The notes: generated by a model not told the origin, from the sequence alone. A stretch of DNA of 5,444 bases from an uncultured Acidimicrobiia bacterium (GCA_937949585.1 CALEDW010000087.1:1-5444); one strand, 5' to 3'. Positions 1-5,444 are shown, counted from the first letter of the stretch. A program made the numbers and translations.

Positions 1-2
1 GC

Positions 3-26
3 GACACCACGACCGTCGCCCCGTGA
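3..26 (+). CDS. possible C-terminal tail of an upstream gene (partial)
   Basis: The third reading frame encodes DTTTVAP and then a TGA at 24-26, which could be the end of a gene lying mostly outside the window. The second frame is an alternative: it stays open from the left edge to a TGA at 83-85, which overlaps the synthetase ATG as ATGA. That frame would encode a tail very rich in Pro, Arg and Ala, which is what any non-coding frame looks like at this GC content. Seven residues are too few to identify a family, and either reading may be chance. The rest of 27-81 is almost pure G/C and shows no clear ribosome binding site. Confidence 0.2.
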   Translation, partial: DTTTVAP

Positions 27-81
27 GCGCACGACCCGCCCCGCGTCCCCGGCCGCCGGGCCCGCCGGCCCCGGCCACCCG

Positions 82-1755
82 ATGAGCGAGCGCGCCCCGT
101 CGTCCCCACCCGGTTCACGCCCCGACCCTGGTCCGGCGACCGTGGCCGAGCTGCTGGCTCGCCGGGCCGAGGACGACGGCGTGGGGGTGTGGCTCGACGA
201 CGACCGCTACACGTGGCGCCGGACCACCCTCGAGGCCGCCCGCCGGGCCGCCTGGATCCGCCGGACGCTGCGGCACGGACCGGCGCATGTGGGGGTGCTG
301 CTCCCGAACACCCCCGAGTACCTCTTCGTGCTGTTCGGGGCGGCCCTCGCCGGCGCGGTGGTGGTGGGGATCAACGACACGCACCGGGGCGCCGAGCTCG
401 CCCGCGACGTGACCCACACCGACTGCCGGGTCGTGCTCACCGACGGGCGCGGGGCCGCGCTCCTCGACGGACTCGACCTCGGCGGCGCCCAGGTGCTCCG
501 GGTCGACGAGCCGGGGTGGACGGCGGGTCTCCCTCCTCCCGAGGCGTGGACCGCCGAGGGGCCTGCACCCCGCCCGGACGACCTGTACCTGCTCATCTTC
601 ACCTCCGGCAGCACCGGGGCACCCAAGGCGGTGCGGATGAGCCAGGGCCGGGCGGCCGCCATGGCGCGACGGGCCTCGTGGTGCCGCTCCGAGGATGTGC
701 TGTACTGCGCCATGCCGCTGTTCCACGGCAACGCGCTCAACGCGATCGTGTTCCCGGCGCTGGGGGCCGGGGCGACGATCGCCCTGCGGGAGCGCTTCAG
801 CGCCTCGCGGTTCATGCCCGACGTCCGCCGGTACGGCGCCACGTTCTTCTCCACCGTGGGCCGCGCCCTCGCCTACGTGCTGGCCACCCCCGAACATCCC
901 GACGACCGCCGGCACCGGGTGGCCTTCGCCCTGGCCCCCGAGTCGTCCCCGGCGGACGTCGAGGCGTTCGAGGCCCGCTTCGGGATCCCGTGCATCACCG
1001 GGTACGGCTCGTCGGAGAACGCCGTGATCATGGTGCCGGTGCCGGGGATGCCACCCGATGCGCTCGGCGTGCCGATGGAGGGGATCGACGCCGCGGTCGT
1101 CGACCCGGAGACGATGCGGGAGTGCCCCCGCGCCCGCTTCGACGCCCAGGGGCGGCTGACCAACCCCGAAGAGGCGATCGGCGAGATCGTGGGACGCAAC
1201 GTCGTGGACCGGTTCGAGGGCTACTACCGCAACCCCGAGGCGGATGCGGCCCGGACCCGGGGCGGCTGGTACTGGACGGGCGATCTCGGCTATCGGGACG
1301 AGGCGGGGTACTTCTACTTCGCCGGCCGCACCGGCGAGTGGTTGCGGGTCGACTCCGAGAACTTCGCGGTGGCACCGGTGGAGCGGATCCTGGCCCGGTT
1401 CCCCGGCACCACGGGTGTGGCGGTGGTGGGGGTACCCGACACCCGCACCGCCGACGACCAGGTGCTGGCGGTGATCGAGCTCGCACCGGGGACGCGCTTC
1501 GATCCCGACGCCTTCGCGACGTTCCTCGCCGCGCAGCCCGACCTGGGCACGAAATGGGCGCCGCGCTACGTCCGGGTCGGGACGCTGCCCACCACCGGGA
1601 CCGGCAAGGTCGACAAGGCCCCGCTGCGGTCCGAGGGCTGGCACACCGACGACCCGATGTGGTGGCGACCGACGGCACGGCTGCGCTACGTGCCGCTCAC
1701 ACCCGACGACCGGGTGCGGCTCGACGCCGAGGCCGCGCGGCACCGGCGGCGCTGA
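82..1755 (+). CDS. fadD17: FadD17-like acyl-CoA synthetase (AMP-forming)
   Basis: This 557-residue enzyme belongs to the ANL adenylating superfamily. It activates a carboxylic acid with ATP to an acyl-adenylate and then forms the CoA thioester, most likely in the cytosol. The phosphate-binding motif FTSGSTGAPK lies at residues 173-182, YGSSEN (motif A5) at 308-313, YWTGDLGYRDEAGYFYFAGR (motif A7 and hinge) at 397-416, and GTGK with the expected catalytic Lys509 at 506-509. From memory, stretches such as HVGVLLPNTP, FSASRFMPDVRRYGAT, YVLATPE and AAQPDLG align well with Mycobacterium tuberculosis FadD17, which is implicated in activating steroid side-chain acids. The exact substrate here is inferred. 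The protein is about 55 residues longer than FadD17, partly through a Pro-rich N-terminus and a basic C-terminal tail from about 525. Motif A5 has Ser311 where Thr is usual. The ATG lacks a good ribosome binding site; GTG at 142, next to the conserved VAELL, is a weaker alternative start. Confidence 0.9.
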   Translation: MSERAPSSPPGSRPDPGPATVAELLARRAEDDGVGVWLDDDRYTWRRTTLEAARRAAWIRRTLRHGPAHVGVLLPNTPEYLFVLFGAALAGAVVVGINDTHRGAELARDVTHTDCRVVLTDGRGAALLDGLDLGGAQVLRVDEPGWTAGLPPPEAWTAEGPAPRPDDLYLLIFTSGSTGAPKAVRMSQGRAAAMARRASWCRSEDVLYCAMPLFHGNALNAIVFPALGAGATIALRERFSASRFMPDVRRYGATFFSTVGRALAYVLATPEHPDDRRHRVAFALAPESSPADVEAFEARFGIPCITGYGSSENAVIMVPVPGMPPDALGVPMEGIDAAVVDPETMRECPRARFDAQGRLTNPEEAIGEIVGRNVVDRFEGYYRNPEADAARTRGGWYWTGDLGYRDEAGYFYFAGRTGEWLRVDSENFAVAPVERILARFPGTTGVAVVGVPDTRTADDQVLAVIELAPGTRFDPDAFATFLAAQPDLGTKWAPRYVRVGTLPTTGTGKVDKAPLRSEGWHTDDPMWWRPTARLRYVPLTPDDRVRLDAEAARHRRR

Positions 1756-1788
1756 CCGCCGGCCCGTCCCCACCGGTCGGGGGTCGCT

Positions 1789-1799
1789 GCCCTCAGGGC
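1789..1799. repeat. short perfect palindrome between the synthetase and tetR genes
   Basis: GCCCT-C-AGGGC is a perfect 11-bp palindrome in the 167-bp gap between the synthetase stop and the chosen tetR start. It could be an operator half or a small hairpin. Just upstream, CCCC at 1768-1771 can pair with GGGG at 1779-1782 around a 7-nt loop, but no T-tract follows, so a conventional terminator is not supported. Short G/C palindromes are common at this base composition. Confidence 0.2.
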
Positions 1800-1922
1800 G
1801 GGAGGAACTTGCCGAGGGGATGGGAGCCGGTCAGACTCACGGGCACGTCCGTGCCGTCGCCGAGCCCACCTGCACCACGGCCGGGAGCGGCCGGCCGCCC
1901 CGGCGGCGAAGGTTCCTCGCCG

Positions 1923-2543
1923 GTGGACGCACGCCTGGCCCGGTTCGTCGACGCCACCCGCCGGATCACGAGCCGCACCGGCAGCGCGACGTTCACGGTG
2001 CAGGAGGTGGTCGCCGCCGCCGGCCTGTCGCTGAAGTCGTTCTACCGCTGCTTCCGGGGCAAGGACGACCTGCTGGTCGCCCTCTTGGGCGCCGACAGCC
2101 GGGTGGGGGCCGAGGTGCTGCGAACCATGGTGGGCCCCGAGGACGATCCGCAGGTCCGGCTGCAGGGTTACGTCGAGGGGATCTTCACCCTGGCGACGCT
2201 CCCCGGCGCCCACGGGTACGCAGCGGTGCTGGTGCGGGAGTACCGACGCCTGCGCGAGACCCACGCCGCCGAGCTGGAGCGCGCCCTGGAACCGTTCGTG
2301 GCGCTCCTCGCCGCCGAGATCACCCGTCTCGGCCACCCGGACCCGGGCCCGAGCGCGCGGACGCTCTTCGAACTGTTGCTCGTCGGGCTGCACGACGTGG
2401 TCGTGGGTCGGGCACCGGCCCCGGAGGTCGCCGCCCACCTCTGGAGCTTCTGCTGGTCGGGGCTGGATCCGCGGGCCCGACGCGACCCCGGCGACGCCTC
2501 GGCTGCGGTCCGGTCAGGCGACGAGATCGGCGAGACGCCGTAG
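1923..2543 (+). CDS. TetR/AcrR-family transcriptional regulator
   Basis: A 206-residue protein, the usual size for TetR repressors, which dimerise, bind operator palindromes and release DNA when a small ligand binds the C-terminal domain. The N-terminal DNA-binding domain occupies about residues 4-55. The helix-turn-helix runs from FTVQEVVAAAGLSLKSFY (24-41) into RCFRGKDDLLVALL (42-55), the family pattern in which an aromatic-rich turn is followed by K-(D/E)-(D/E)-L. The remainder is a helical ligand-binding domain that I cannot assign to a ligand. GTG at 1923 is preferred because GAAGG at 1908-1912 sits 10 nt upstream and the first helix begins immediately. A GTG at 1851 in the same frame would add a Pro/Gly-rich stretch with no family resemblance. 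It follows the synthetase on the same strand and its end overlaps the convergent oxidoreductase gene. Its targets are not shown by the sequence; the palindrome before the P450 gene is the best candidate. Confidence 0.85.
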   Translation: MDARLARFVDATRRITSRTGSATFTVQEVVAAAGLSLKSFYRCFRGKDDLLVALLGADSRVGAEVLRTMVGPEDDPQVRLQGYVEGIFTLATLPGAHGYAAVLVREYRRLRETHAAELERALEPFVALLAAEITRLGHPDPGPSARTLFELLLVGLHDVVVGRAPAPEVAAHLWSFCWSGLDPRARRDPGDASAAVRSGDEIGETP

Positions 2544-3350
2544 GCTCTCGACCGCGTCGCGGGAGCGACGCCACGGGGCCACGATCAGGCGGGTCACGCC
2601 CAGCTCCTCCCAGCGACGGACGTCGGAGCGGCTCGCCACCTCCGCACCGAGCACCACCTGGAAGCCCTCCGCCGAACGGCCCTGTTGCCGCAGCAGCTCG
2701 TGCAGGCGCGCGATGCGCGGCGCCGCCGACTCGAAGGTGTGCCGGATCCCGATCCACCCGTCACCCAGGCGGGCCGCCCGCCGCAGCGCAGCGTCGGACT
2801 CGCCACCCACCAGGATCGGTGGCCACGGCCGTTGGACGCACTTCGGCTCGAACACCACGCCCTCGAACGAGAAGAAGGTCCCGTGGTACTCGGCGATCGG
2901 CTCGGTCCACAACGTCCGGCACACCGCGATCGCCTCGTCGACCCGCCGACCACGGCTGTGAAAGTCGAGCTGGGCCGCCACCCACTCCTCTTCCAGCCAC
3001 GATGCCCCGATCCCGAACTCGAACCGCCCACCGGACACGACGTCGAGCGTTTGCACCCCTCTGGCGGTCGTGAACGGGTGCCGGAGTCCGATGTTGTAGA
3101 CGTGGGTGCCCAGACGGATCCGCTCCGTACGTCCGGCCAGGTAGCCGAGGTAGGTGAAGGCGTCGAAGACCGGGGTCTCCGGCGGGACCGGCGGGTGCTC
3201 CTCACCCGGATGGGGTGAGCGGGTCATCTGCGTCGTGAGCACCAGGTGCTCGGGCAGCCACACCGACTCGTAACCGAGACGCTCCGCCTCCAGGGTCACC
3301 TCGACGAAGAACCCGGGGTGCAGCCTCCCCAGGGCGACGCCGAAGTTCAC
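2514..3350 (-). CDS. LLM-class (probably F420-dependent) oxidoreductase
   Basis: A 278-residue protein with the TIM-barrel pattern of the luciferase-like monooxygenase superfamily. Visible signatures are MNFGVALG for the first strand (1-8), LGYESVWLPEHLVL (25-38), RTERIRLGTHVYNIGLRHPF (74-93), TLDVVSGGRFEFGIGASWLE (101-120), LWTEP (147-151), F-x-PKCVQRPWPPILVGG (167-183) and ALRRAARLGDGW (188-199). This layout best fits the F420 subgroup modelled as TIGR03619, whose members use F420H2 or FMN. The cofactor assignment and the substrate are inferred. The open frame extends upstream to a GTG at 3437, but those 29 extra residues do not resemble the family. The GTG at 3350 places the conserved first strand at the N-terminus and has GAGG at 3358-3355 with a short 4-nt spacing. 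It is transcribed away from the P450 gene, so the two may share control of a divergent promoter region. Confidence 0.88.
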   Translation of the reverse strand: MNFGVALGRLHPGFFVEVTLEAERLGYESVWLPEHLVLTTQMTRSPHPGEEHPPVPPETPVFDAFTYLGYLAGRTERIRLGTHVYNIGLRHPFTTARGVQTLDVVSGGRFEFGIGASWLEEEWVAAQLDFHSRGRRVDEAIAVCRTLWTEPIAEYHGTFFSFEGVVFEPKCVQRPWPPILVGGESDAALRRAARLGDGWIGIRHTFESAAPRIARLHELLRQQGRSAEGFQVVLGAEVASRSDVRRWEELGVTRLIVAPWRRSRDAVESLRRLADLVA

Positions 3351-3373
3351 GAGACCTCGACGGCCGGTGCGCC

Positions 3374-3390
3374 ACCCGGGGGACCCGGGT
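3374..3390. repeat. ACCCGGG palindrome in the oxidoreductase leader
   Basis: ACCCGGG-GGA-CCCGGGT has two perfect 7-bp arms around a 3-nt spacer. The unit ACCCGGG also occurs twice as a direct repeat, at 3374-3380 and 3383-3389. It lies 24 bp upstream of the chosen oxidoreductase GTG on the minus strand. In RNA it could form a strong hairpin; in DNA it could bind a dimeric regulator. Function is unknown. Confidence 0.35.
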
Positions 3391-3434
3391 CGCAGTGCGT
3401 CCTCATCGACACCCCCGCTGACCGACGGGAGCCT

Positions 3435-3451
3435 CACGGTAGTGCACCGTG
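3435..3451. promoter_or_regulatory. inverted repeat CACGGT-N5-ACCGTG, possible operator
   Basis: Two perfect 6-bp arms flank a 5-nt spacer. On the minus strand it includes TACCGT (3441-3436), a TAnnnT match to a -10 hexamer, about 85 bp upstream of the oxidoreductase start, so a bound protein would block that promoter. No matching -35 sequence was found. The N5 spacer equals that of the repeat at 3550-3570, but the arm sequences differ, so the same regulator need not bind both. Confidence 0.35.
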
Positions 3452-3463
3452 CGCGAGGCCGTG

Positions 3464-3509
3464 CGCCGGGGCCCGCCGTGACCTCTCCGCCGGGGCCCGG
3501 CGTGACCTC
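3464..3509. repeat. two tandem 22-bp repeats, period 24 bp
   Basis: The copies are 3464-3485 and 3488-3509. Each starts CGCCGGGGCCCG and ends CGTGACCTC. They differ at one position (C at 3476, G at 3500), and a 2-bp spacer separates them. They lie in the middle of the divergent control region. Repeated regulator sites or a small local duplication are both possible. Confidence 0.6.
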
Positions 3510-3543
3510 GGGGGCGGGAGGCCGCGGGAGCGCACCGAGCGGC

Positions 3544-3549
3544 TAACAT
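3544..3549 (+). promoter_or_regulatory. possible -10 element of the P450 promoter
   Basis: TAACAT fits the actinobacterial TAnnnT -10 pattern in an otherwise G/C-rich stretch and would start transcription near 3556, inside the adjacent inverted repeat. No recognisable -35 hexamer is present at the usual distance (around 3521-3526 reads GCCGCG). The call rests on position and the TAnnnT match alone. Confidence 0.3.
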
Positions 3550-3570
3550 GTGGAGAATCCCGTTCTCCAC
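3550..3570. promoter_or_regulatory. perfect palindrome GTGGAGAA-N5-TTCTCCAC, likely TetR-type operator
   Basis: The 8-bp arms are perfect reverse complements around TCCCG. The site is 37 bp upstream of the P450 GTG and covers the predicted transcription start, where a repressor would block the promoter. Its core, AGAAT-CCC-GTTCT, resembles the AGAAC/GTTCT half-sites of KstR operators that control steroid catabolism in mycobacteria, but with a different centre spacing. A TetR gene lies about 1 kb away. Binding by that protein is inferred; an RNA hairpin in the leader is the alternative. Confidence 0.6.
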
Positions 3571-3607
3571 GGCGACGGGAGGTCGTCTCGAGCAAGGAGC
3601 GCTCAGC

Positions 3608-4813
3608 GTGCAGCGGCAGCTCGATCCCGACACCGACCCCCTCCGCCTCATGGTCGATCCCGACGTCGCCCGCGACCCACACGGGTTCTACGCGCTGCTG
3701 CGGGACCGCTGCCCGGTGGCGCACTCGTCGGGGATCAACGGCGAGGCGGTGTTCCTCTCCCGCCACGAGGACGTCAGCTGGGCCCTGCGCCACCCCGAGG
3801 TGTTCTCCTCGGCGGCGGACGCGATCGACATCGGCCAGGAGCAACCGCTCATCCCCCTGCAGGTCGATCCACCCGCCCACGCCAAGTACCGGCGGTTGCT
3901 CGATCCCGAGTTCTCCCCCAAGAAGGTCGCGGGACTCGAGGGCGAGGCCCGGGCGCTGGTGAACCGGCTCATCGACCGGTTCGCCGACCGGGGGGCCTGC
4001 GACTTCCACGAGGAGTTCGCCACCCCCCTGCCCTCGACGCTGTTCCTGGCCATCAGCGGCCTGCCGCACGAGGACCTCGAGACGTTCCTTCGGTGGCGCG
4101 ACAACACCATCCGGCCCGACGTCGCCCCCGGTGACGTGGAGGCCGCCGCCCGCATCAGGGCGCAGACCGGACGGGAGATCACCGAGTACTTCACGGCCGC
4201 CATCGCCGAGCGCCGGGCCCGGCCCGACGACCGGCTCCTCAGCCGCATCGTGCACGCCGAGGTCGACGGGCAGCGTCTGAGCCAGACCGAGCTGCTGGGG
4301 ATCTGTCATCTGCTGCTGCTCGGCGGGCTCGACACCGTCACCGCCACCCTCGACTGCATGGTGGCCCACCTCGCCCGACACCCCGACCGACGGCGGGCGA
4401 TCGTCGAGGACCCGACGCACCTCGACGCCGCGGTGGAAGAGCTCCTTCGCTGGGAGACCCCGGTGCAGGTCGTTCCCCGGCTCGTCCGCACCGACGTGAC
4501 CCTGCACGACACGACGATCCCGGCCGGAACCCATGTGGTGCTGGTGCTCGGGGCCGCGAACACCGACCCGGCCGAGTTCCCCGACGCCGAGACGGTGAGC
4601 TTCACCCGGGACCGCAACCGTCACCTGGCGTTCGGGGGCGGCCCGCACCGCTGCCTCGGCTCCCACCTGGCCCGCTTCGAGCTGCGCATCGGGTTGGAGG
4701 AGTTCCACCGGCGCATCCCCGCCTACGAGATCCCCCCCGGGACCGAGCTCCGCTACTCCCCCGGGATCCGTCAAGCCGAGTCGCTGCCGCTGGTCTGGGA
4801 CCCGGCCCGCTGA
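3608..4813 (+). CDS. cytochrome P450 monooxygenase
   Basis: A 401-residue soluble bacterial (class I) P450, a haem-thiolate enzyme that inserts oxygen into a C-H bond using electrons from a ferredoxin and its reductase. Hallmarks are the I-helix oxygen-activation motif GGLDT at 239-243, the K-helix ELLR at 278-281, and the haem loop FGGGPHRCLG at 342-351 with proximal ligand Cys349. DPPAHAKYRRLLDPEFSP (88-105) is the conserved C-helix region. There is no signal peptide or membrane anchor. The substrate cannot be read from the sequence and I do not assign a CYP number; the FadD17-like and LLM neighbours suggest a lipid or steroid. GTG at 3608 is chosen because AAGGAG at 3594-3599 lies 8 nt upstream. 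An in-frame ATG at 3548 would add 20 unrelated residues and lies within the probable -10 element. No small 3Fe-4S ferredoxin gene is adjacent, so redox partners are probably encoded elsewhere. Confidence 0.93.
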   Translation: MQRQLDPDTDPLRLMVDPDVARDPHGFYALLRDRCPVAHSSGINGEAVFLSRHEDVSWALRHPEVFSSAADAIDIGQEQPLIPLQVDPPAHAKYRRLLDPEFSPKKVAGLEGEARALVNRLIDRFADRGACDFHEEFATPLPSTLFLAISGLPHEDLETFLRWRDNTIRPDVAPGDVEAAARIRAQTGREITEYFTAAIAERRARPDDRLLSRIVHAEVDGQRLSQTELLGICHLLLLGGLDTVTATLDCMVAHLARHPDRRRAIVEDPTHLDAAVEELLRWETPVQVVPRLVRTDVTLHDTTIPAGTHVVLVLGAANTDPAEFPDAETVSFTRDRNRHLAFGGGPHRCLGSHLARFELRIGLEEFHRRIPAYEIPPGTELRYSPGIRQAESLPLVWDPAR

Positions 4814-4868
4814 GGTCGCCGTCGACCCCGACCGACGTCGAGGCGGCCCACGCCACGACCGGTTGAGC

Positions 4869-4904
4869 CGAAGGTCCCATCGAGCCTCGCCGTAGGTACC
4901 TTCG
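4869..4904. repeat. inverted repeat with AGGTACCT palindrome between P450 and iron-sulfur genes
   Basis: CGAAGGT at 4869-4875 and ACCTTCG at 4898-4904 are perfect 7-bp arms 22 nt apart. The right arm overlaps the perfect 8-bp palindrome AGGTACCT at 4894-4901. The element lies in the 122-bp gap after the P450 stop and before the iron-sulfur gene. It also holds TACCTT (4897-4902), a TAnnnT match 33 bp before the proposed start. It may be an operator/promoter or a weak transcript-end structure; there is no T-tract. A smaller stem, GGTCG-N4-CGACC at 4814-4827, directly follows the P450 stop codon. Confidence 0.3.
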
Positions 4905-4935
4905 CCGCGGCCGGCCGTTGCGGGATCATGGGCCG

Positions 4936-5444
4936 GTGCAGGGTCTCGAGGAACGATCGGTCGCGACGACCACGGTGACCGTGCCCGCCCCGACGTTCCG
5001 GCGCGAGACGTGCGCCGCCGGGCGCGGCGGGCTCGACGGATGTCGGATCTGCATCGCCGCCTGCCCCCATGACGCGCTCACGGCCCGGCCGGGACCGTCG
5101 GGCGTGGAGATCTCGGTCGACGACGCGGCCTGCGTCCGCTGCGGTGCGTGCACCGCCCTCTGCCCCACCTCGTCGCTGCAGCGGGCGTTCCTGCCCGACC
5201 ACGAGCTGCGGGACCGGATCGCCGCGGCGGTGGTGCCCACCCGACCGCTCGTCATCTCCTCAGGGCACCACGACGAGGCGGCGGCCGTCGCCGCCCGTCG
5301 TGGCGCCGGCGTGCTGCTCATCCCGTCGGTGCTCATCCTCGACGTCACCGCACTGGTGACCGGGTTGCTCGCCGGGGCCTCGGCGATCGTCGTCGCCGCG
5401 TGCGAACGGTGCCGGGGCCGGTCGCTCGACCTGCTGTCGGATGC
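4936..5444 (+). CDS. dicluster 4Fe-4S ferredoxin-type protein (partial, C-terminus missing)
   Basis: The frame is open from after a TGA at 4864-4866 to the window edge, giving at least 169 residues from GTG 4936. Residues 66-77 (CVRCGACTALCP) form a complete CxxCxxCxxxCP [4Fe-4S] motif. Residues 26-44 form a second: C26, then C36-RI-C39-IAA-C43-P, with a long Gly-rich gap after the first cysteine instead of the usual two residues. The following part (about 104-155) has alternating hydrophobic segments such as GVLLIPSVLILD and ALVTGLLAGASAIVVAAC, and ends in C156-ER-C159. This resembles electron-transfer proteins linked to formate dehydrogenases or to the hydrogenase/heterodisulfide-reductase delta family, where such a domain carries additional cysteines. 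Its partner is outside the window. The start is uncertain: TTG 4918, GTG 4975 and GTG 4981 are alternatives and none has a strong ribosome binding site. It shares strand with the P450, but the 122-bp gap and atypical architecture argue against its being the dedicated P450 ferredoxin. Confidence 0.75.
   Translation, partial: MQGLEERSVATTTVTVPAPTFRRETCAAGRGGLDGCRICIAACPHDALTARPGPSGVEISVDDAACVRCGACTALCPTSSLQRAFLPDHELRDRIAAAVVPTRPLVISSGHHDEAAAVAARRGAGVLLIPSVLILDVTALVTGLLAGASAIVVAACERCRGRSLDLLSD

Larger units (their letters stand above)
3351..3607. promoter_or_regulatory. divergent control region between oxidoreductase and P450 genes
   Basis: This 257-bp stretch separates two divergent genes, so promoters for both should lie here. 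It has no convincing protein-coding content of its own. It contains, in order, a palindrome at 3374-3390, an inverted repeat at 3435-3451, a tandem repeat at 3464-3509, a -10-like hexamer at 3544-3549 and a perfect inverted repeat at 3550-3570. Such concentration of symmetric elements suggests regulator binding, though G/C-rich palindromes can arise by chance. Confidence 0.6.

Noticed and set aside
847..854. TTCTCCAC, identical to one arm of the P450-upstream palindrome
   Set aside because: It is a lone half-site within the synthetase coding sequence, with no partner arm nearby; likely chance.
115..1773. 552-codon antisense open frame opposite the synthetase
   Set aside because: Composition is rich in Arg, Gly, Pro, His and Val with no motif; the sense strand encodes a complete motif-bearing enzyme.
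1765..1785. Terminator after the synthetase gene
   Set aside because: Only a 4-bp G/C stem plus wobble pairs, with no T-tract; not distinguishable from background in such GC-rich DNA.
189..2543. 784-codon open frame covering the synthetase and tetR genes
   Set aside because: Its first part is an Arg/Pro/Gly-rich shadow of the synthetase in another frame, kept open by high GC. Only the portion from 1923 resembles a real protein (TetR).
3351..3437. GTG 3437 as the oxidoreductase start
   Set aside because: The 29-residue extension has no family similarity, whereas the protein from GTG 3350 begins with the conserved first strand.
3548..3607. ATG 3548 as the P450 start
   Set aside because: It lies in the probable -10/operator region, has no ribosome binding site, and adds 20 residues unlike P450 N-termini; GTG 3608 has AAGGAG at a good distance.
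3434..4774. 446-codon antisense open frame opposite the P450
   Set aside because: No recognisable domain; it mirrors the codon structure of the P450 gene on the other strand.
4928..4978. ATG 4928 as a start for a gene after the P450
   Set aside because: That frame stops after 16 codons, while the frame with the iron-sulfur motifs begins at GTG 4936 or another alternative start.

Overview
The window is very GC-rich DNA with GTG starts, weak Shine-Dalgarno sequences and tightly packed genes. It carries a FadD17-like acyl-CoA synthetase, a luciferase-like (probably F420-dependent) oxidoreductase and a bacterial class I cytochrome P450. This combination points to a lipid- or steroid-degrading member of the Actinomycetota, such as Acidimicrobiia or a mycobacterial relative. 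The lineage is inferred from gene content and base composition, not from a marker gene.

Layout, left to right. Positions 1-85 hold the end of an unidentified upstream gene or a leader. Positions 82-1755 (+) encode a complete acyl-CoA synthetase that closely resembles mycobacterial FadD17. Positions 1923-2543 (+) encode a TetR-family repressor. Positions 2514-3350 (-) encode a luciferase-like monooxygenase family protein, which converges on the tetR gene and overlaps its end by 30 bp. Positions 3351-3607 form a divergent control region with two inverted repeats, a 24-bp-period tandem repeat and a third palindrome. Positions 3608-4813 (+) encode a complete cytochrome P450. After a 122-bp gap, an iron-sulfur protein with two ferredoxin-type cluster motifs starts near 4936 (+) and runs off the window end.

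How the genes may work together (inference): the P450 could oxidise an aliphatic or sterol side chain, the synthetase could activate the resulting carboxylic acid as a CoA thioester for beta-oxidation, and the oxidoreductase could catalyse a redox step on the same type of substrate. The TetR protein is a natural candidate to bind the perfect palindrome GTGGAGAA-N5-TTCTCCAC just upstream of the P450, which has an AGAA/TTCT core similar to the operators of the steroid regulator KstR. The iron-sulfur protein looks unlike the small ferredoxins that usually serve P450s and may begin a separate, energy-related unit.

Every protein family here is known. I see no transposon, CRISPR array, RNA gene or clearly new defence or metabolic system. 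The most interesting parts are the regulatory DNA at 3351-3607 and the truncated iron-sulfur protein.
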